A DNA stretch of 64,000 bases from NCBI GenBank assembly GCA_902729315.2, contig LR746278.1, forward strand, positions 4,101,501-4,165,500, read 5' to 3'. The stretch is from Spirodela intermedia. Lineage: Eukaryota; Streptophyta; Magnoliopsida; Alismatales; Araceae. The position numbers and the translations under genes were made by a program. Under the pieces are notes generated by a model that was given only the letters and a program-made list of their open reading frames with translations, made no database searches and was not told where the DNA came from. Shown here in pieces: positions 1 to 12,800 of this stretch (position 1 is the first letter of the stretch; each line of letters begins with the position of its first letter).

Positions 1-1316
1 TAAGTTTTTGTGAAATACCTGTTTCAAAAGACAAAGTTTAGAATAAAACACTCAGCAAAAGAAAACTGAATTATCATAAAATACTGCTTCATTAAGTTCT
101 CACAAAATTGAATAACACATCCTGAAGACTGTAACAGCGAGACCCAGTCTTTAAAATCCAATGTTGTGAATATTTGGCACTTTTCAACATATTTATGGAT
201 CTTCTTTCAAGCTTGTTCAAAATAGGGCCAAATTCAGACACCAAAGAAATTTTAGTTATTCAAAAAGTGTTAGATTATCATCTAAGGGAACATTTCCTCA
301 GGTATTGACAGGATCGAAGTTCTGAAGCTAGAAGTACATAAGGACCATTTTCACTGAAAAGATCAAAACATTTTGATTAACTTTTCCATTCATTATTTCA
401 CTATTTGTCCAGCATTTTTTCTACAGTCCAATAAAATCCGTTAATTGGTTTGTCAATGCTCAATCCTTCTGTTCATTCTTTTATAGATTCCAAGGCATGC
501 TCAATGTGAGTTAACATGGATTAACGAAACCTGCAAGAGAGCGGAGCCATATGCATCATCATTGGCCTAGGCATACATCCAACTGCCAATGCTTTATCAC
601 TTCATTATTTAATTTATTTCATAGCTATTATTCATTGTCCTCAGTATTTAATTAGAAATTTCTCATTAAAATAAAAATTTGGTCCCCTCTAATGTCAATC
701 AGTTTTCTTGAAATTAATAATCGGAAAAATAGCTTCTACAAAACGATGAGGCATATTTTCCACACAGATGATTAAATCTGACAAGAACATCTGTGGTTAA
801 ATTTCATCCGAATGACTAGTTATCAAATGTCCGGGAAATCACAAGGACATCCATGTGATTAAATTCCATCCAAATGATTAGTTATCAAACGTCTGCAAAA
901 CAGGAGTCAGCTTAAATTGTTTGGTACTCTACAAAAAAGCAAAAATACAGGGCATTGTAACTATAACATCAGAGAAATAAGCCCGCCAAAGTCAGCAAAA
1001 AGTATCTGAAGACAGCATTATTCATTCAAAACATCATGAATAAGTGCAAATCATAACATAATTGCAAAAAAATTATATTCTACGTCAAGAAAATCTCGAA
1101 AGTTTCAACCATTGAATGGCCTGAGAAAAAGTAAATATAAATAAACATAGGAGTGACTTTGGTCGGAAAATGAAATGATTTTTCTTCTCACAGACTTATT
1201 CTCGTATATCTACACAATGGAAAAGTTTCAAATAGACAAGGGAAACTAAAAATACCGAAAGCAGCATAATCTAACTTAAGAAGAAGATAGTATCATCAGA
1301 TAGAGCACAGGCTTAC
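1..1316. other. Intronic or downstream AT-rich sequence
   Basis: This stretch lies 3' of the fourth pTAC14-like exon on the minus strand. It begins at a clear splice donor (GAG followed by gtaagc at 1316 on the minus strand), so it is most likely an intron of that gene longer than 1.3 kb. I could not find the next conserved exon of the family here. No other coding signal or RNA gene is visible. Confidence 0.5.
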
Positions 1317-3716
1317 CTCTGGCTTTGTTGAATTGATTATATCAAATATAGGATGACCAACTGGCACAACATCTGGAAAAAACATCCAAGGAAGCTTCTT
1401 GCTGATGGTTAGCATCAACTCCAGTGGAATTTCCATTATTATCTGATAAAAAACATTTCACCAATAACCAACCAAAGAAGGAAAGCATGGTAAAAAGTGA
1501 AGGGAAAATTATTCCAATTAAAATAGAAGGATGAAGAAAGTACAGACAGCATAAAAAAGGAAACATGGGAACAACCAAAAAGTGAACGTGAACACAAAAA
1601 AGGAGCATATTGCACAAAATTTTGCTTGTTCTGATAGTAAAATTGTCAATTGAAGATTAGGTCATTACATAGTTCAAAACCTTAATATTTGATCCTTTTC
1701 CCGGTAATTATTTATCCAGAATTATCCCCCATGAAACTTCAGAACTTGTAGAAGCGAAATGAATTCCAGAAGCTTTTTGATAATTCAATTATGCTCTTAG
1801 TGCAGTTAATGAATACTGTGAAGTACAGTTAAAATAGTTGGGAGAACCAGCAAAACAATTCTCGTAATCAATCATGAAAAATAATAAAATTATCATGAAA
1901 TGTAAGAAAGGAGGCATTGATCGCATGCCATCACTACATTTTAAGAACTTGTCAGCTCAAACCCTCAGTACCGAGTTGAATATTAGAATTCTTAAAAATA
2001 GGGAAACTAATACATACTGGTGGCATCTTGTTGCTACCTGATGATTGATCTAGTCGTTCAAAATAGAAAGCAGTTGCATGATAACACTATAAGGCTTGAG
2101 GGTGAAATATTTTAGATCATTTATCCATTCTAGTTATTGGCACCACTTAACAAAAACCGAAGGCTCAGACTGAGAGAGTCTGGGATTCAACGAAAATAGT
2201 CCAGAGATAGGCTTGGAAATAAGGTTAGAAAATGATGAAATCTCATTCGAGCATGCTTATTGGCTGATGATCACTGACATGTATTCTTGAGTATTAAGTT
2301 TGTTCTCATCTCTTTCGAGAATAAAAACATGCATCTGTAGCAGATAAGAATCAAAATCAAATCATTACTTCACATTAGTTCCATTTTCAAAATCTTCCCC
2401 AGTTTAAGACCACCCAAGGATCCTGAGGCACAGACGACAGCACACCCAAGTAATAGATAGCACTAGTACATTAAATACTCCTGTTTGACAGTCACAGCAG
2501 TCTCCTGTTAAGCTTGGCCAAAATTTACACTACAAATCATCAAATTAACAGATTAATTCATCATTTACTCATGTCCTAGTGTTGGGATTCATGAAGCTCC
2601 ATGAAAAGCAAGTGGTGTGACACTTTCATGAATTTTCATCAACTGTCCCCCAGTGGAGACAAGTCCCAAAACAAATAAGTTTCTTGTCAAGCTCGCAGAT
2701 CCCTGGTGAGATTCTCGTTTCGTCGACCAGATAATAACATAAGCCACAAGAAAATCAAGAAAACTCACTTGTACTGATCCAGATTATACAATCTATCCTG
2801 TCCCCTGTACGGCAGCCTCCAAACGTGATCACAGTAACACAATGAAAACGTAATACAAGGGAAAAATAGTGTGCTACCGAAAATGGACCATGCAGATCGT
2901 GAAAAACCCAGTCCAAGAAAGCAATGAGATATCTTATAGATTCACAGATCTTAGCGTACGAAAAATCGAAAAGCACAGCAAATGCTACGTGCAGACGTAT
3001 GCTCTGTCGGCTTCTGAAAATTGAGCTTCCCGGAGAAATTGTTTAGTGTGAAGTACAATCCTCCAAAGAAAATCACTCGAGGTAAACTCACCCTCGCTCT
3101 CCGCAGGGGCTCAACATCCCGAGAAGCGTACACTCCAAACCCATCCGGCCCTTCTTTGAACTCGACTCCATACGCCCGAACACTCCTAACGTACCCAATC
3201 TTGTAGAAATCGGGGTCCGCAGATTCCAGCTACGCAAATAAACAAGAAAAGATAAGGACAAAGGCATGGCATAAGAGAGACTCTTCCCCAGATTAAACGA
3301 GAACACGGAAGAAACGCCGAGGTTAGAACATTGCGGAGAGGAGGTAAGGGAGTTGTAAGCACCTCAGAGGACGACTCCTCCACATGCGGCGATTCGAATA
3401 GCCTGTATGGAGGCGTGCTGATCGAAGCTCTGATAGCATATGATGTCCTCCGCCTGTTTCCCAGCATCAGAGGATTGACGCTGTTTTCGCTACCCCTGAG
3501 ATGCGGCCATGTGACCACACTTTGAAACCCCTGCAACTGATCGACGAATGAAGAGGGGGCAGAACTCAGCGGAAGACATCTTCATTGAGGAAGCACGGCA
3601 AGAGAAAGGATGTTGAAAAGCAGGAACAAACAGAGACAGAGAGAACCATTGCGCACCTTACCACCAAAGACGCTTGAGTGGGTAAGGCAGTACTGCAGCG
3701 GGAGAGAAGAATCCAT
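1317..3716 (-). CDS. pTAC14-like plastid SET-domain protein, first four exons (partial)
   Basis: Four exons can be read on the minus strand: 3657-3716, 3363-3536, 3092-3229 and 1317-1442. All junctions are in phase 0 and the joined frame is open. The start is the ATG at 3716, in a good context (gccaccATGG), and it opens a serine/arginine-rich presequence typical of a chloroplast transit peptide. Exon 3 encodes DPDFYKIGYVRSVRAYGVEF and GFGVYASRDVEPLRRAR; exon 4 encodes MEIPLELMLTISKKLPWMFF and VGHPIFDIINSTKPE. I recognise these from memory as the N-terminal part of PLASTID TRANSCRIPTIONALLY ACTIVE 14, a SET-domain protein of the plastid-encoded RNA polymerase complex. Most of the SET core and the C-terminus lie beyond the left edge. 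Introns are 120, 133 and 1649 bases. The first donor is AAG|GTGCGC; the stronger-looking GTAAGG five bases upstream would put the next exon out of frame. The family call is from recognised protein text, not an alignment. Confidence 0.75.
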
Positions 3717-3968
3717 GGTGGCACAGTGGTGGGTCGACGTTTTTACGCATCCATCTTCAACTCTTGGAAGAGGAAGAAAGGAGCGTTAGAGAAACGTCAA
3801 CAGCAACCGGATAGCAGTCAGCTTCTGCGCTTTAAGAGGGCTACGAAGAAGAACAGGAAAACATTATCCATGGGCACTCTACCCTGTCAACCACCAAGTG
3901 TCGACGCCAGAGCGTTGCCGTTGCCCTGCTCAGACCAGGCTCGTCCAACGTCTACTATGGGTTTAGGC

Positions 3969-3976
3969 TATTTATA
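3969..3976 (-). promoter_or_regulatory. TATA box of the pTAC14-like gene
   Basis: The minus strand reads CTATAAATAG here, a near-perfect plant TATA box about 250 bases upstream of the ATG at 3716. About ten bases further upstream is TGGGCCC (about 3983-3990), which resembles the GCCCA/site II elements common in promoters of plant plastid and housekeeping genes. Transcription would start near 3935-3945. The role is inferred from motif and position. Confidence 0.6.
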
Positions 3977-4019
3977 GATCAGATGGGCCCCACCTTTGGC
4001 TGTCGGAGTAAGCTTTAAA

Positions 4020-4745
4020 TAACAAAGTCTAATCCTGAATAATATATAACTTCTAATCAAGATTCTGAACTCAACTCAAAATCGTAAACCCTAAATTCTA
4101 ATCCTTAATTCTTACTCTTAATACTAATCTAAAATTCTAAAACTTCTTAGCCCTAAACAATAACCTAAATTTTAAATTATAAACCTTAAAATCTTATCAC
4201 CCTAAATCCTAAACCTTAAACCTAGCCTTAAACCCTAAACTTTAAACTTGTCAAACTGTAAAATTCTCAAGTCTAAGCAAAATTTTAAATCATAAATCCA
4301 AAATCTTAAACTATAAAATGTGGAATTCTACCATACCCACCTCTACGTACTTGAAATAGTAAGTGCACATGAATGGGTACATATGCCCACCTTCCTCCAT
4401 TTTAACATCAATAGATAACACTTGCAACGTGAAAGCTAACCTCAAGAATCACCCGATTCTCCACATAGGGTCTGTATCACTAAGCAAAAGTGGCAAAATG
4501 GCCTCATAAGTTTTTTGAGCATTAATTCTCATAGGACATTATGTCTTAAGCTATATATTCAAAATCTTAAACCATTAATCTTAAATTGTGAACCTAAAAA
4601 ATCCTTAAACCTAAACACTAACATGCTAATTTCTTAAATCCCAAACCCTTAATCTTAAATGTCATTCCTAAAACTATAAACTTAAAACCACAAACCAAAA
4701 TCTTAAAATCTTAAAACTTTATCTTAAAACTTTTGTAGAACAACA
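4020..4745. repeat. Degenerate telomere-like CCCTAAA-rich tract
   Basis: Many imperfect units resembling CCCTAAA, CCTTAAA and TCCTAAA run through 4020-4320 and resume at 4550-4740, interrupted by about 230 bases of other sequence. No long perfect array is present, so this is an old interstitial telomere-like sequence or a simple repeat derived from it. Similar sequence reappears at 10986-11115, on the other side of the LINE. Confidence 0.6.
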
Positions 4746-5094
4746 ACCTATTTTTATAGTCGCGAACACACAGAGAGGTGAACTACACCCAAGTTATGAC
4801 AATAGAATACCATCACGGGGTTACACTGATGAAGGGGAAATGAGAATAGTCTCATTTTTCTCAAAGGAGATCTCCTAATTGACAAAGACCTTCTAATTTT
4901 CACTGATAGAACACTTCATCACAAAACATTCCCACTTTGATGATATCTATAGGATCTATTTAACCCTTAGATATTTTCAAGGTAAGGTAGTCATCGGCAC
5001 TTGTGAATATCAGAGCGTCTTTATCCATTTTGAGTTCGAGGCTAACAATCGAAAAGCTTGAAGTAAGACCACATGGGAGATCTAAGATACTATT

Positions 5095-6241
5095 ATGCAT
5101 ACATATAGAAGGACCCTACAAACAGATGGTATTTTTAGAGGAAAACAATCGCACTCTATTCTAATTTGGATAGGTTTCTCCAGCCTACCAGCACATTTGT
5201 TCACGCCTAAGACATTTGAATCTTTAGCGAATGCATTTGGGACATTTATATGCCTAGACCTAAGCGTTAAAATATTTAATCACCCAAGTTATGTATGAGG
5301 ATGTCTAAAACTAGACCTATTGTCCCCCCTTCAGCACATGATCATTGTGAAGAATAAGGATGAGAAGATCTACCAAACGATTATATATGAGAGACTATCT
5401 CATTTCTACATCTACTACACAGTTTTCGAACACACCATCCACACTTATCAACATAAGATCACCCCAACATCTTCAGAGTTTACCATGATTTATCTATCAC
5501 CCCTCTTGTATGATGATTACATCACTAAGGTGGAAAAAACTACACTTAGCCACCCTCTCAATAGAGCTCACGTGCTCCCTCTCGACTACTATCGGTCTAG
5601 ACCAGTGTCCCTCTAGCTGATCTTAGGAGGACAACTCCACCTACGTTGGTCTCACATCTTATCCCTCGAGTATTCACATCCACTCAAAAGGAGAGAAAGA
5701 TGGTAGTAGGCCCAACAACCCCCATACTAGTAAGTAAGGAGAAGATAGTCAAGACATCGAATGTTTTCGAGGCTCTAGGTACTTTAATTAAGGAGGTTGA
5801 CAATGTTCTCATCATAGGGAACGATATTAGCCCACGAGTTTGATGACACTCCCCCAAATAGGGGGGCCTACTACTACTTCATCCTCAACTAGCTCCTCTC
5901 TATCCATCAGACCTTCACTTCCTACTACCTTTCTGTCACCAACTAGCTCCCCTTCATCCATTAGACCCTCTCCACTCTCACATCTTCTATTACTTATTAG
6001 CCCCCTATCGCCTAAGTCTACACCCTCCCACACCATACCTCGCCCACCCTCTCACCCCCCTCCATCACCTGATAAGGTCCCTAATAGGATCCCATCAGGT
6101 ACATCCCTATCAAACCCTTCTTTTCTTTCCCTTTCTCTTTCTCTACCACCCCACCCTCTAGATCCATCATTGAGCACACCCTTAGAGAGCTTGATAGAGT
6201 GTAAGAGCCCTAGCAAGGGAGAATGCTCGATGAATCATTGA
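5095..6241 (+). pseudogene. LINE ORF1 remnant (DUF4283-like, proline/serine-rich tail)
   Basis: The frame from 5160 reads WIGFSSLPAHLFTP followed by ESLANAFGTFICLD, which matches the WxxLPxxxWT...AxxxG pattern of the DUF4283 segment in plant LINE ORF1 proteins. Further on, KIVKTSNVFEALGTLIKEVD (about 5735-5795) resembles the conserved tail that ends before the proline-rich part. At 5840-6241 an open frame encodes a Ser/Pro-rich stretch of 133 codons. Several stops and frame changes separate these pieces. ORF1 proteins of this type bind nucleic acid during retrotransposition; this one can no longer be made whole. Confidence 0.6.
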
Positions 6242-6444
6242 GTAATCTCCCTTTCATTCTTAGTGGAGGACACTAGTAAGCGTTCTATATCGAGTGCTGA
6301 GAACTCTAGATTTGAGTCCTCGTCGGATTACCCAATTGAGGGCATTGATCTTTAGAGAGGGTACTAGACAGAGGTGGTAGATAAGACCTCACAACGACGC
6401 TCTCCATATGTCATGAGATTTAGGACTTGGGGCAATAGCCACCA

Positions 6445-9400
6445 CCACCCATGATACCTAGCCTTATTTGGAATTATAGAGGGTTAGATAACCTTGAAAC
6501 ACAATCCCACATTATTGAACTCATCAATAAGTACTAATTAGGCTTAATCAGGCTTATTAAACCTATGATACCATCAAATCATATTCACCCATTACTTAGA
6601 CGCCTAGGCATAGATCAGTTTCATTCTAACCTTACGAAACATATCTAGTTGTTTTGAAAAAGATCATATTCTCTATAATTACTAGTTGAAGGGCCACAGC
6701 ATGGCCAAGAGCTTATATTCTCGGTCATTTATGTTTCACATAGACATTAAGATCGTGAGACTCTTTGGGAAGACCTAGTATGATATATGCGAGATTATCT
6801 CATACTAGTTGATTCTTCTTAGTTCATAGTCGAAGATTTCAACTACATATGTAGAGTCACTAAACATTAGAGGGGGCAGGTCTCTCGGGCCCATCACATG
6901 AAAATGTTTAATGATTTTATTTTTCATGTGGTCCTCATCGAGCCTCCTACTTTAGACGAGGTTTAGACGTGGTACAACGAGAGACAAGGAGGTGCAAAGA
7001 TATATGAGCGCATTGATCGTTGCTTCACTAATAACATTACATCAGTACAATGTCTCATATTAATCACACTCCTACCTTGCTATAAGTCAGATCACATGCC
7101 GATCCTCATTGTCTCTGACTCGAGAGCTAATACCCCTAAACCCCTTTTTAGGTTTTAGAATATGTGGACTTAGCACGAAGGCTTCTAAAGCTTCGTATGG
7201 AGTCATTAGCACAGAGATATCTCAAAATCTCCTATAGAGAACCTCAATTATAAACTAAGGAATCTCAAACTTCATCTTAAATGATAGAATTAGCATGTAT
7301 ACGGGAATATCCACACCCAAGTAGAAGAGCTGAAGAAGGAGCTAGCTGGTGTCAAGAGACAACTATACGTTGAATAGACTAACAACACTTGGGAGAGACG
7401 AGTTCGAGTGAGTGAGCAGTTAGAGGAGGTTACGTGATGACATGAGATATATTATTTCCAGAAATCATGCATCTAGTGGCTATGTGAGGGTGATAAGAAT
7501 ACATGTTTCTTTCATGTCTCGATCGCACACCGATCTCGATCCGATTATACATCTCTTCTAGAGGTGTATGACCAAAACACATCTCGTATGCAAGATATAG
7601 GAATTATGTACTTTCATACCCATCTTGCCTCTCAGTCGATTGAGATCTTTGATGATATACTCTCATCGATTTCATCCTTAGTTACCCACTAAGAGATATC
7701 ATCAATTATGATCATACCTACTAGGGAGGAGACCCGAGATGTGGTCTTCTCAATGAGTAGAAATCGAGCACCTAGGCCTTATGGTTTTTTAGCGGATTTT
7801 TATTCAACATATTGGGACATCATCAGAACAGATTTAGTTCATGCCATCAAAAAATTATTCTGTCACAAAGTCTTCCCATGAAGTTGGAAAGTCAACTTTA
7901 TTACACTCATACCGAAGGTGGTCAACTCAACTTCTTTTAGAGACTTTCGGCCCATCAATCTTTGTAATGTGTGCTATAAAGTTATTTCCAAGATCATTAC
8001 AGCACACTAAGTGTTTTTCTTAATAGGCTCATCATATCTTTAGAGTAGTACAGATTTGTCAAGAGACGATACATTCATGATAACATCATGCTAATTCACG
8101 AACTAGCTTAATCCTTTGACCATGACATCCGCAGTTTTAACGTCATCATCAAACTAGATATATAAAAGACTTTTGATGGGATCAAATAAAATTTCCTTAC
8201 TATAATGCTTCGACACTTCAGATTCACTAACGAGTCTATTGACCTAGTCGATGCATGCATTAGGAATAACCATTTCTCCCTATTGGTGAATGGCACTTCC
8301 ACACCTTTCTTCACGGCCATGTGAGAGTTACAGCAAGGTGATCCCCTATCACCCACTCTCTTCATATTGGTTGAAGAAGTCCTTCGTCGAACCCTCTCAA
8401 AAGCAGTGACACATGGGTTTATCTAACTATATCATTCGAAGAGGGATTACTCGATCATATTACATTCCTTATTTGCAGATGATGCGATACTTTTCCTTAA
8501 TAAATGTGAAGCGTCCATCAAGGGACACATGACTATCATCTTGAGCTACGAGTGGGCCATAGGTCAACTCGTTAATGTCTTGAAGAGTAACTTCATGGTG
8601 ACATCTTCTACCACCATTAGTATCATACGACACATATAGGACCTAATAGGGTTCTTTTGTGGTCATCTACCCTTTGATTACCTTAGATGTCCCATATTCT
8701 TTGGACGCACTCGAGTTCATTACTTTGATTCCATTTTGTGCAAGTTGAGGAAGAAACTTAACGGATGAAAACTCCAGCTTCTATCCCTAGGGGGTCGCAT
8801 CTAATTGATATGTTATGTCCTCATGAGTATATCCTTGCACCTACTTGCAATATAGGGGGTACCGGACATTATCTTATGATCTGTGAGGCGAATTTGTACC
8901 TCCTTCTTATAAGATGATCAGCTCGATGGGCCTTATGGTCAACGTCGAGTTTCTTAGGAGAAAGCATGCCGACTGATGGATGAAGGTGGCCTAAGGATTA
9001 GATGCCTTGAAGATATCTTCGACATACTTTAGAAGAAACTAGTATGGCAGATGAAGACGATGAGATCACCACTAGGGACTTTTGTGTTAGTCACATATGG
9101 TAATTGGGTCAGCCAACTGACCAACATAAAAGAAAAGAAGTGATGGGTAGACTAACAAAGACATTGGCTATATGACACTCCTTTGGCCTCCTTTATGTCG
9201 TCCTAACCTCATCTCATGGTGGCTCAGCTTCTCAATGGAGATACTAGTGATGATCAACCCTTGTAGACTCTTTTTTGTTTGGATAACTATCTTGGGTCAA
9301 ACTTCTCGAGAGGTCACCCATCTCGGTACTTCACACACCCAAGTACTTTGGTGCCTCTCAGGCACATTCTTCGAAGTTAGGGGCGTCTTGGCACGGTGAA

Positions 9401-10534
9401 ATGGATGCCACATATGCCTCTTAGCCCATCTAGGGACTACTCCCACTTGAGCACGCTTAACTCGAGAGTTCTTATGGGATCCGGTGGCAACTCTCCCACT
9501 TAGGGGGGTTAACCCTTCTAGACTCTTACCTTAAATCAGAGTTTCTCTTGTAGTTCTTCTTAGAATTACTTTAGAAATTATTTTCCAAAATATTTTTTGG
9601 AAGATCTTATTTGGCACCCTACTATCGTACCTTGAGTCTCTTTCTCCATATGGAAATTGATGCATTGTAGACTTCCTACGGATGATTGTATGTCCATTAC
9701 AGGACATAACATTTGTTCTAGGTGTCATCGTTATTTACTACTAGAGATCTCCATATGAAAATTGATGAAACTATAAGCCACTTATTTTTTCATAGTGTTG
9801 TTGTTATGAAATGTTGAAACCAACTCTTATTGAATTGGTCCCCAGTATTTCATCATTTTCCATCTCTTATAACCCTGGAGATTTTCAAGAGAGTCTTTGA
9901 TTCGCCGCAAAGCTCTAAGGACAGCCCTTATCTACATATTTCCATAGCATACATGTTATGAGAAATATGAAAAGGACGAAATCTCTCTCATTTTACAAGT
10001 CAACAGATGCGCACCTTAGAGATCATGAGACACATCACACAATGGCTACGAAGTACTCATCCTTTGGTGTCACCTACAGCGATATGCTCAGCCTCCATTT
10101 GTGAGGCCCTTAGGACTTAGGGAGTCCAAGCCACGCGTACCCACATAGAGATCTCCACTCGGGTCATTTGATAGAGACTATCGTCAATTGAACACATGAA
10201 GTTGAACATCGACAAAACAGCCTAAAGAAACCTTGGACCTACAAGAGGAGGCATCCTAGGGGATCATATGGGGAGTACTCTCTTTGCCTTCTCTTATTTT
10301 TATAACGTTCAAACTAATACTACAGTAGAGGCTATGACGATACGTGATGGTTTGCTCCTCTATGAGGAACGCAATCTCCATGATATCATCATAGAATCTG
10401 ACTCACGAGTACTTATTCAAATGCTACGTGCAAGTTCTTATTCCCATTGGCAGCTCCAAAGTACTTGGACCGACATCATGCATTATAGAGGGAGGATCAA
10501 CACCATTACACACCAATTACGTAAAGAGAACTAG
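6445..10534 (+). pseudogene. LINE ORF2 remnant: endonuclease, reverse transcriptase, RNase H
   Basis: Near 6450 the frame reads MIPSLIWNYRGLDN, the usual opening of the APE-type endonuclease of plant LINEs (WNxRGL). Reverse transcriptase motifs follow: SRNRAPRPYGF (about 7750), VNFITLIPKV with FRDFRPINLCNVCYKVISKI (about 7890-8000), GDPLSPTLFI (about 8338-8370) and FADDAILFL, the catalytic block (about 8473-8500). A late motif ETISHLFFH (about 9765) matches the zf-RVT region. RNase H appears as LNIDKTA at about 10204, then TTVEAMTIRDGLLL and IIIESDSRVLIQML up to about 10430. Frameshifts and stops throughout make it inactive. Confidence 0.8.
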
Positions 10535-10985
10535 ATGGCATACGCACTCACTATACATGCAATATGCACCCATCTGTGCTCTATATTCTCCTCTTGGCAA
10601 GAGATGCCGGCCGAAGCTCGAGGTCGACATTGTTTGATGTAAATCGACATGCCAGCACTTCATATACAGTGAACATGGATACCTGTCACCCCCCAACAGT
10701 GGTGGATCGTTTGGGCCAACCCCCAGCCAACACACAACCTGGTGTACACAGCATCGTCAACACAAAGCCATCCTCGCACTATGGATGGGAGGATTTCCCA
10801 ACAATCTCAACCAAGATGATCAACCTCTGTTGCATCTACCACTTCACCTTTCATTTACCACTTTCCAAAGAGAGCTATGTCTTGTCTCCCCTAGTTCTCA
10901 CATATGAGGGCTCAAGGATAAACATTTCATCAACATCCATATAATCAACCTTTAACCAAAAATAAAAAAAATAAAAAATAAAAAA

Positions 10986-11115
10986 ATCCTAAAGATTAAA
11001 CCTTAATCCTAAAAAATAAAACCTAAGTCTTCAACACTTAAAACGTAAAATGTTAAACCCAGACTTAAAACCACTAAGCCATAAACCCTAGTTGTAAACC
11101 TTAAATCCTAAGAAA
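10986..11115. repeat. Second degenerate telomere-like tract
   Basis: Immediately after the A-rich LINE tail, units such as CCTAAA, AAACCCTAG and TAAACC recur in the same orientation as the 4020-4745 tract. The two tracts together suggest that the LINE sits inside, or beside, one older telomere-like sequence. Confidence 0.5.
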
Positions 11116-11769
11116 ACAACATTTGACAACAACAACATATACGTGCTTGAATTAAGAAGTGATGTGTCAATGGCTATATATGTGCACCTCCTACTCTGAC
11201 AATAGTGGAACTTGCAATTGAAATGGTGGTCCCAAAACTCATCCTTAGATGAGAGTAAAACCCTTCTTCTATAAGCCTTGTCTTCTACTGATTTTCATGT
11301 TTTATGGATCTCCAACATTCCAAATCTCCTTCAAAGACACCATTTTTCAAAATACACAACAATGATATTTTAACCTTTCAATCTTCAAATGCCCTTATTT
11401 TTACAATCATTTTTTCAAATTTTAACTAAAGCTTCATAACTTAAAGAAAAATCAATTGTATGTCCACTTTGGATCCAAATCATCAAGTTTACCTTCATAT
11501 TTTTCTCCATGTAAATAAATGGCATACCATCATTGTGATCATCTCTTCTAAACTTGAATATATCATTTTTAAAGGACTACAAAACTTGTCTAGCATTATT
11601 TTGAATTACCATTCCATTTATAGATGATTCCTCAATTGATACTCTTTCATACTTAAGTATTCATAAGGTAGTAGAATCACATATATCATAGTCTAAGCAA
11701 TAAGTTGACTTCCCACTTAGTGTGCTAATTCAAATGGCAAGTCCAAACCTAGTTAGGTTGTTAAAATAA
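11116..11769. other. AT-rich spacer, nothing recognised
   Basis: No coding signal, repeat boundary or RNA gene was recognised between the second telomere-like tract and the dispersed repeat R1. Confidence 0.4.
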
Positions 11770-12800
11770 GCCTATTACTCTTTCAGCCCACCTTGAGAGC
11801 CACGATTCTTCTCTCTCACTATCTACTTGGAGGAGCCACCCCTCTACTACTTAAATTAGGACAATGTCTTGCTTTGATATATCTTAATTTTTATGTTTTC
11901 TTATTTTCTTTGCATCCTTCTTCTCTTTTTTCCTTGTCACCTAGCTCTAGGTGACAAAATTAGAAGATTACTTCTATTTTGAAGAGAGGCAACCCTTTGC
12001 CCAATTCTATTTGTTTCATAACATTACTTACATATTCATATCTAGAAGATTATCTATATCAAAAAAGGGTTTACGTAGCATTCAAACATAGAGGTGTGTT
12101 GTTTGACAATGACAATTGGATCATAGTGAAGTTCACTTGTGGAGTGATGAATCTTAATTTGACTTTGTGTTACATAGTGCCTCCAAATCAGACCCCATGT
12201 GGACTGTTCTGGATGTCCATTGGAAGATCATTAGTATTGGGAAAGTTTATTCTACACTAGTCTCCTTAGTTAGTGAGCATGAACAACTATGGAATTGTCT
12301 ATATCCCGATGGATATAGTTTGTTTCTAGAAATAATCAAAATGATAGTTTCCTTTAGATCTCTCTACTATCTATAGGTTTTTCATAAAATGAAATAACAT
12401 GAAAATTTTAGAATAATGTTAGGATCAAAACATGATAGATTATTCTTTTAGTGCTAAGACCTCCCAAAAAACTTTTGTTTAAATAAAGAATAGAACATTA
12501 CTAGAAATTTCAACTATCATGTTGGTAAAGAATAATTTGTCCTAATATTTTTAAGTGAGGTAATAAATGTTATATGTTATATCATTGATAGAATTATGAC
12601 CAAACCAATAGGTAAGGAAACTTCTTATGAGTGCCTATTACAAGAACAAATGGATGAAACGTAAGCACTAGTGCCTATTACAAGACCATCCTTTTATATG
12701 AATTTATTGTGAAAGAAGATTTCCCAATGATGAAATTAAAAAACAAGTATATGAGGGTCAAAACCCTAGTCTTATACATTAAGAACATCCTAGTTGTACT
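11770..12800 (+). repeat. Dispersed repeat R1 (unidentified family)
   Basis: This segment matches 16430-17010 in the same orientation and 42460 down to about 40990 in the opposite orientation. Shared landmarks include taggacaatgtcttgct, cttgtcacctag, a segment around 12020-12180 (aacattacttacatattcat and gatgaatcttaatttgac), ccattggaagatcattagta (12218 onward) and gcactagtgcctatta (about 12666). The copies are diverged with many indels. A 93-codon frame at 11979-12260 spans it, but no protein family was recognised. It is most likely an old transposable element or part of one. Boundaries are approximate. Confidence 0.6.

Larger units (their letters stand above)
4745..10985 (+). mobile_element. 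Decayed L1-type LINE with A-rich 3' tail
   Basis: This plus-strand non-LTR retrotransposon is recognised by the order ORF1-like fragment (5095-6241), endonuclease-like start (about 6445), reverse transcriptase (about 7740-8760), a cysteine/histidine-poor region and RNase H (about 10190-10534). It ends in an A-rich tail at about 10949-10985. Stop codons and frameshifts interrupt every domain, so it is dead. The 5' boundary is approximate, set by the end of the telomere-like tract. I found no convincing target-site duplication. The order and RNase H domain fit plant L1-clade LINEs. Confidence 0.8.

Noticed and set aside
4020-4745. True telomere or subtelomere end
   Set aside because: Units are degenerate and interspersed, with genes and elements on both sides, so this is at most interstitial telomere-like sequence.
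5840-6241. A 133-codon Ser/Pro-rich protein gene
   Set aside because: It sits within the LINE ORF1 position and continues the element's own frame order, so it is element sequence rather than a host gene.
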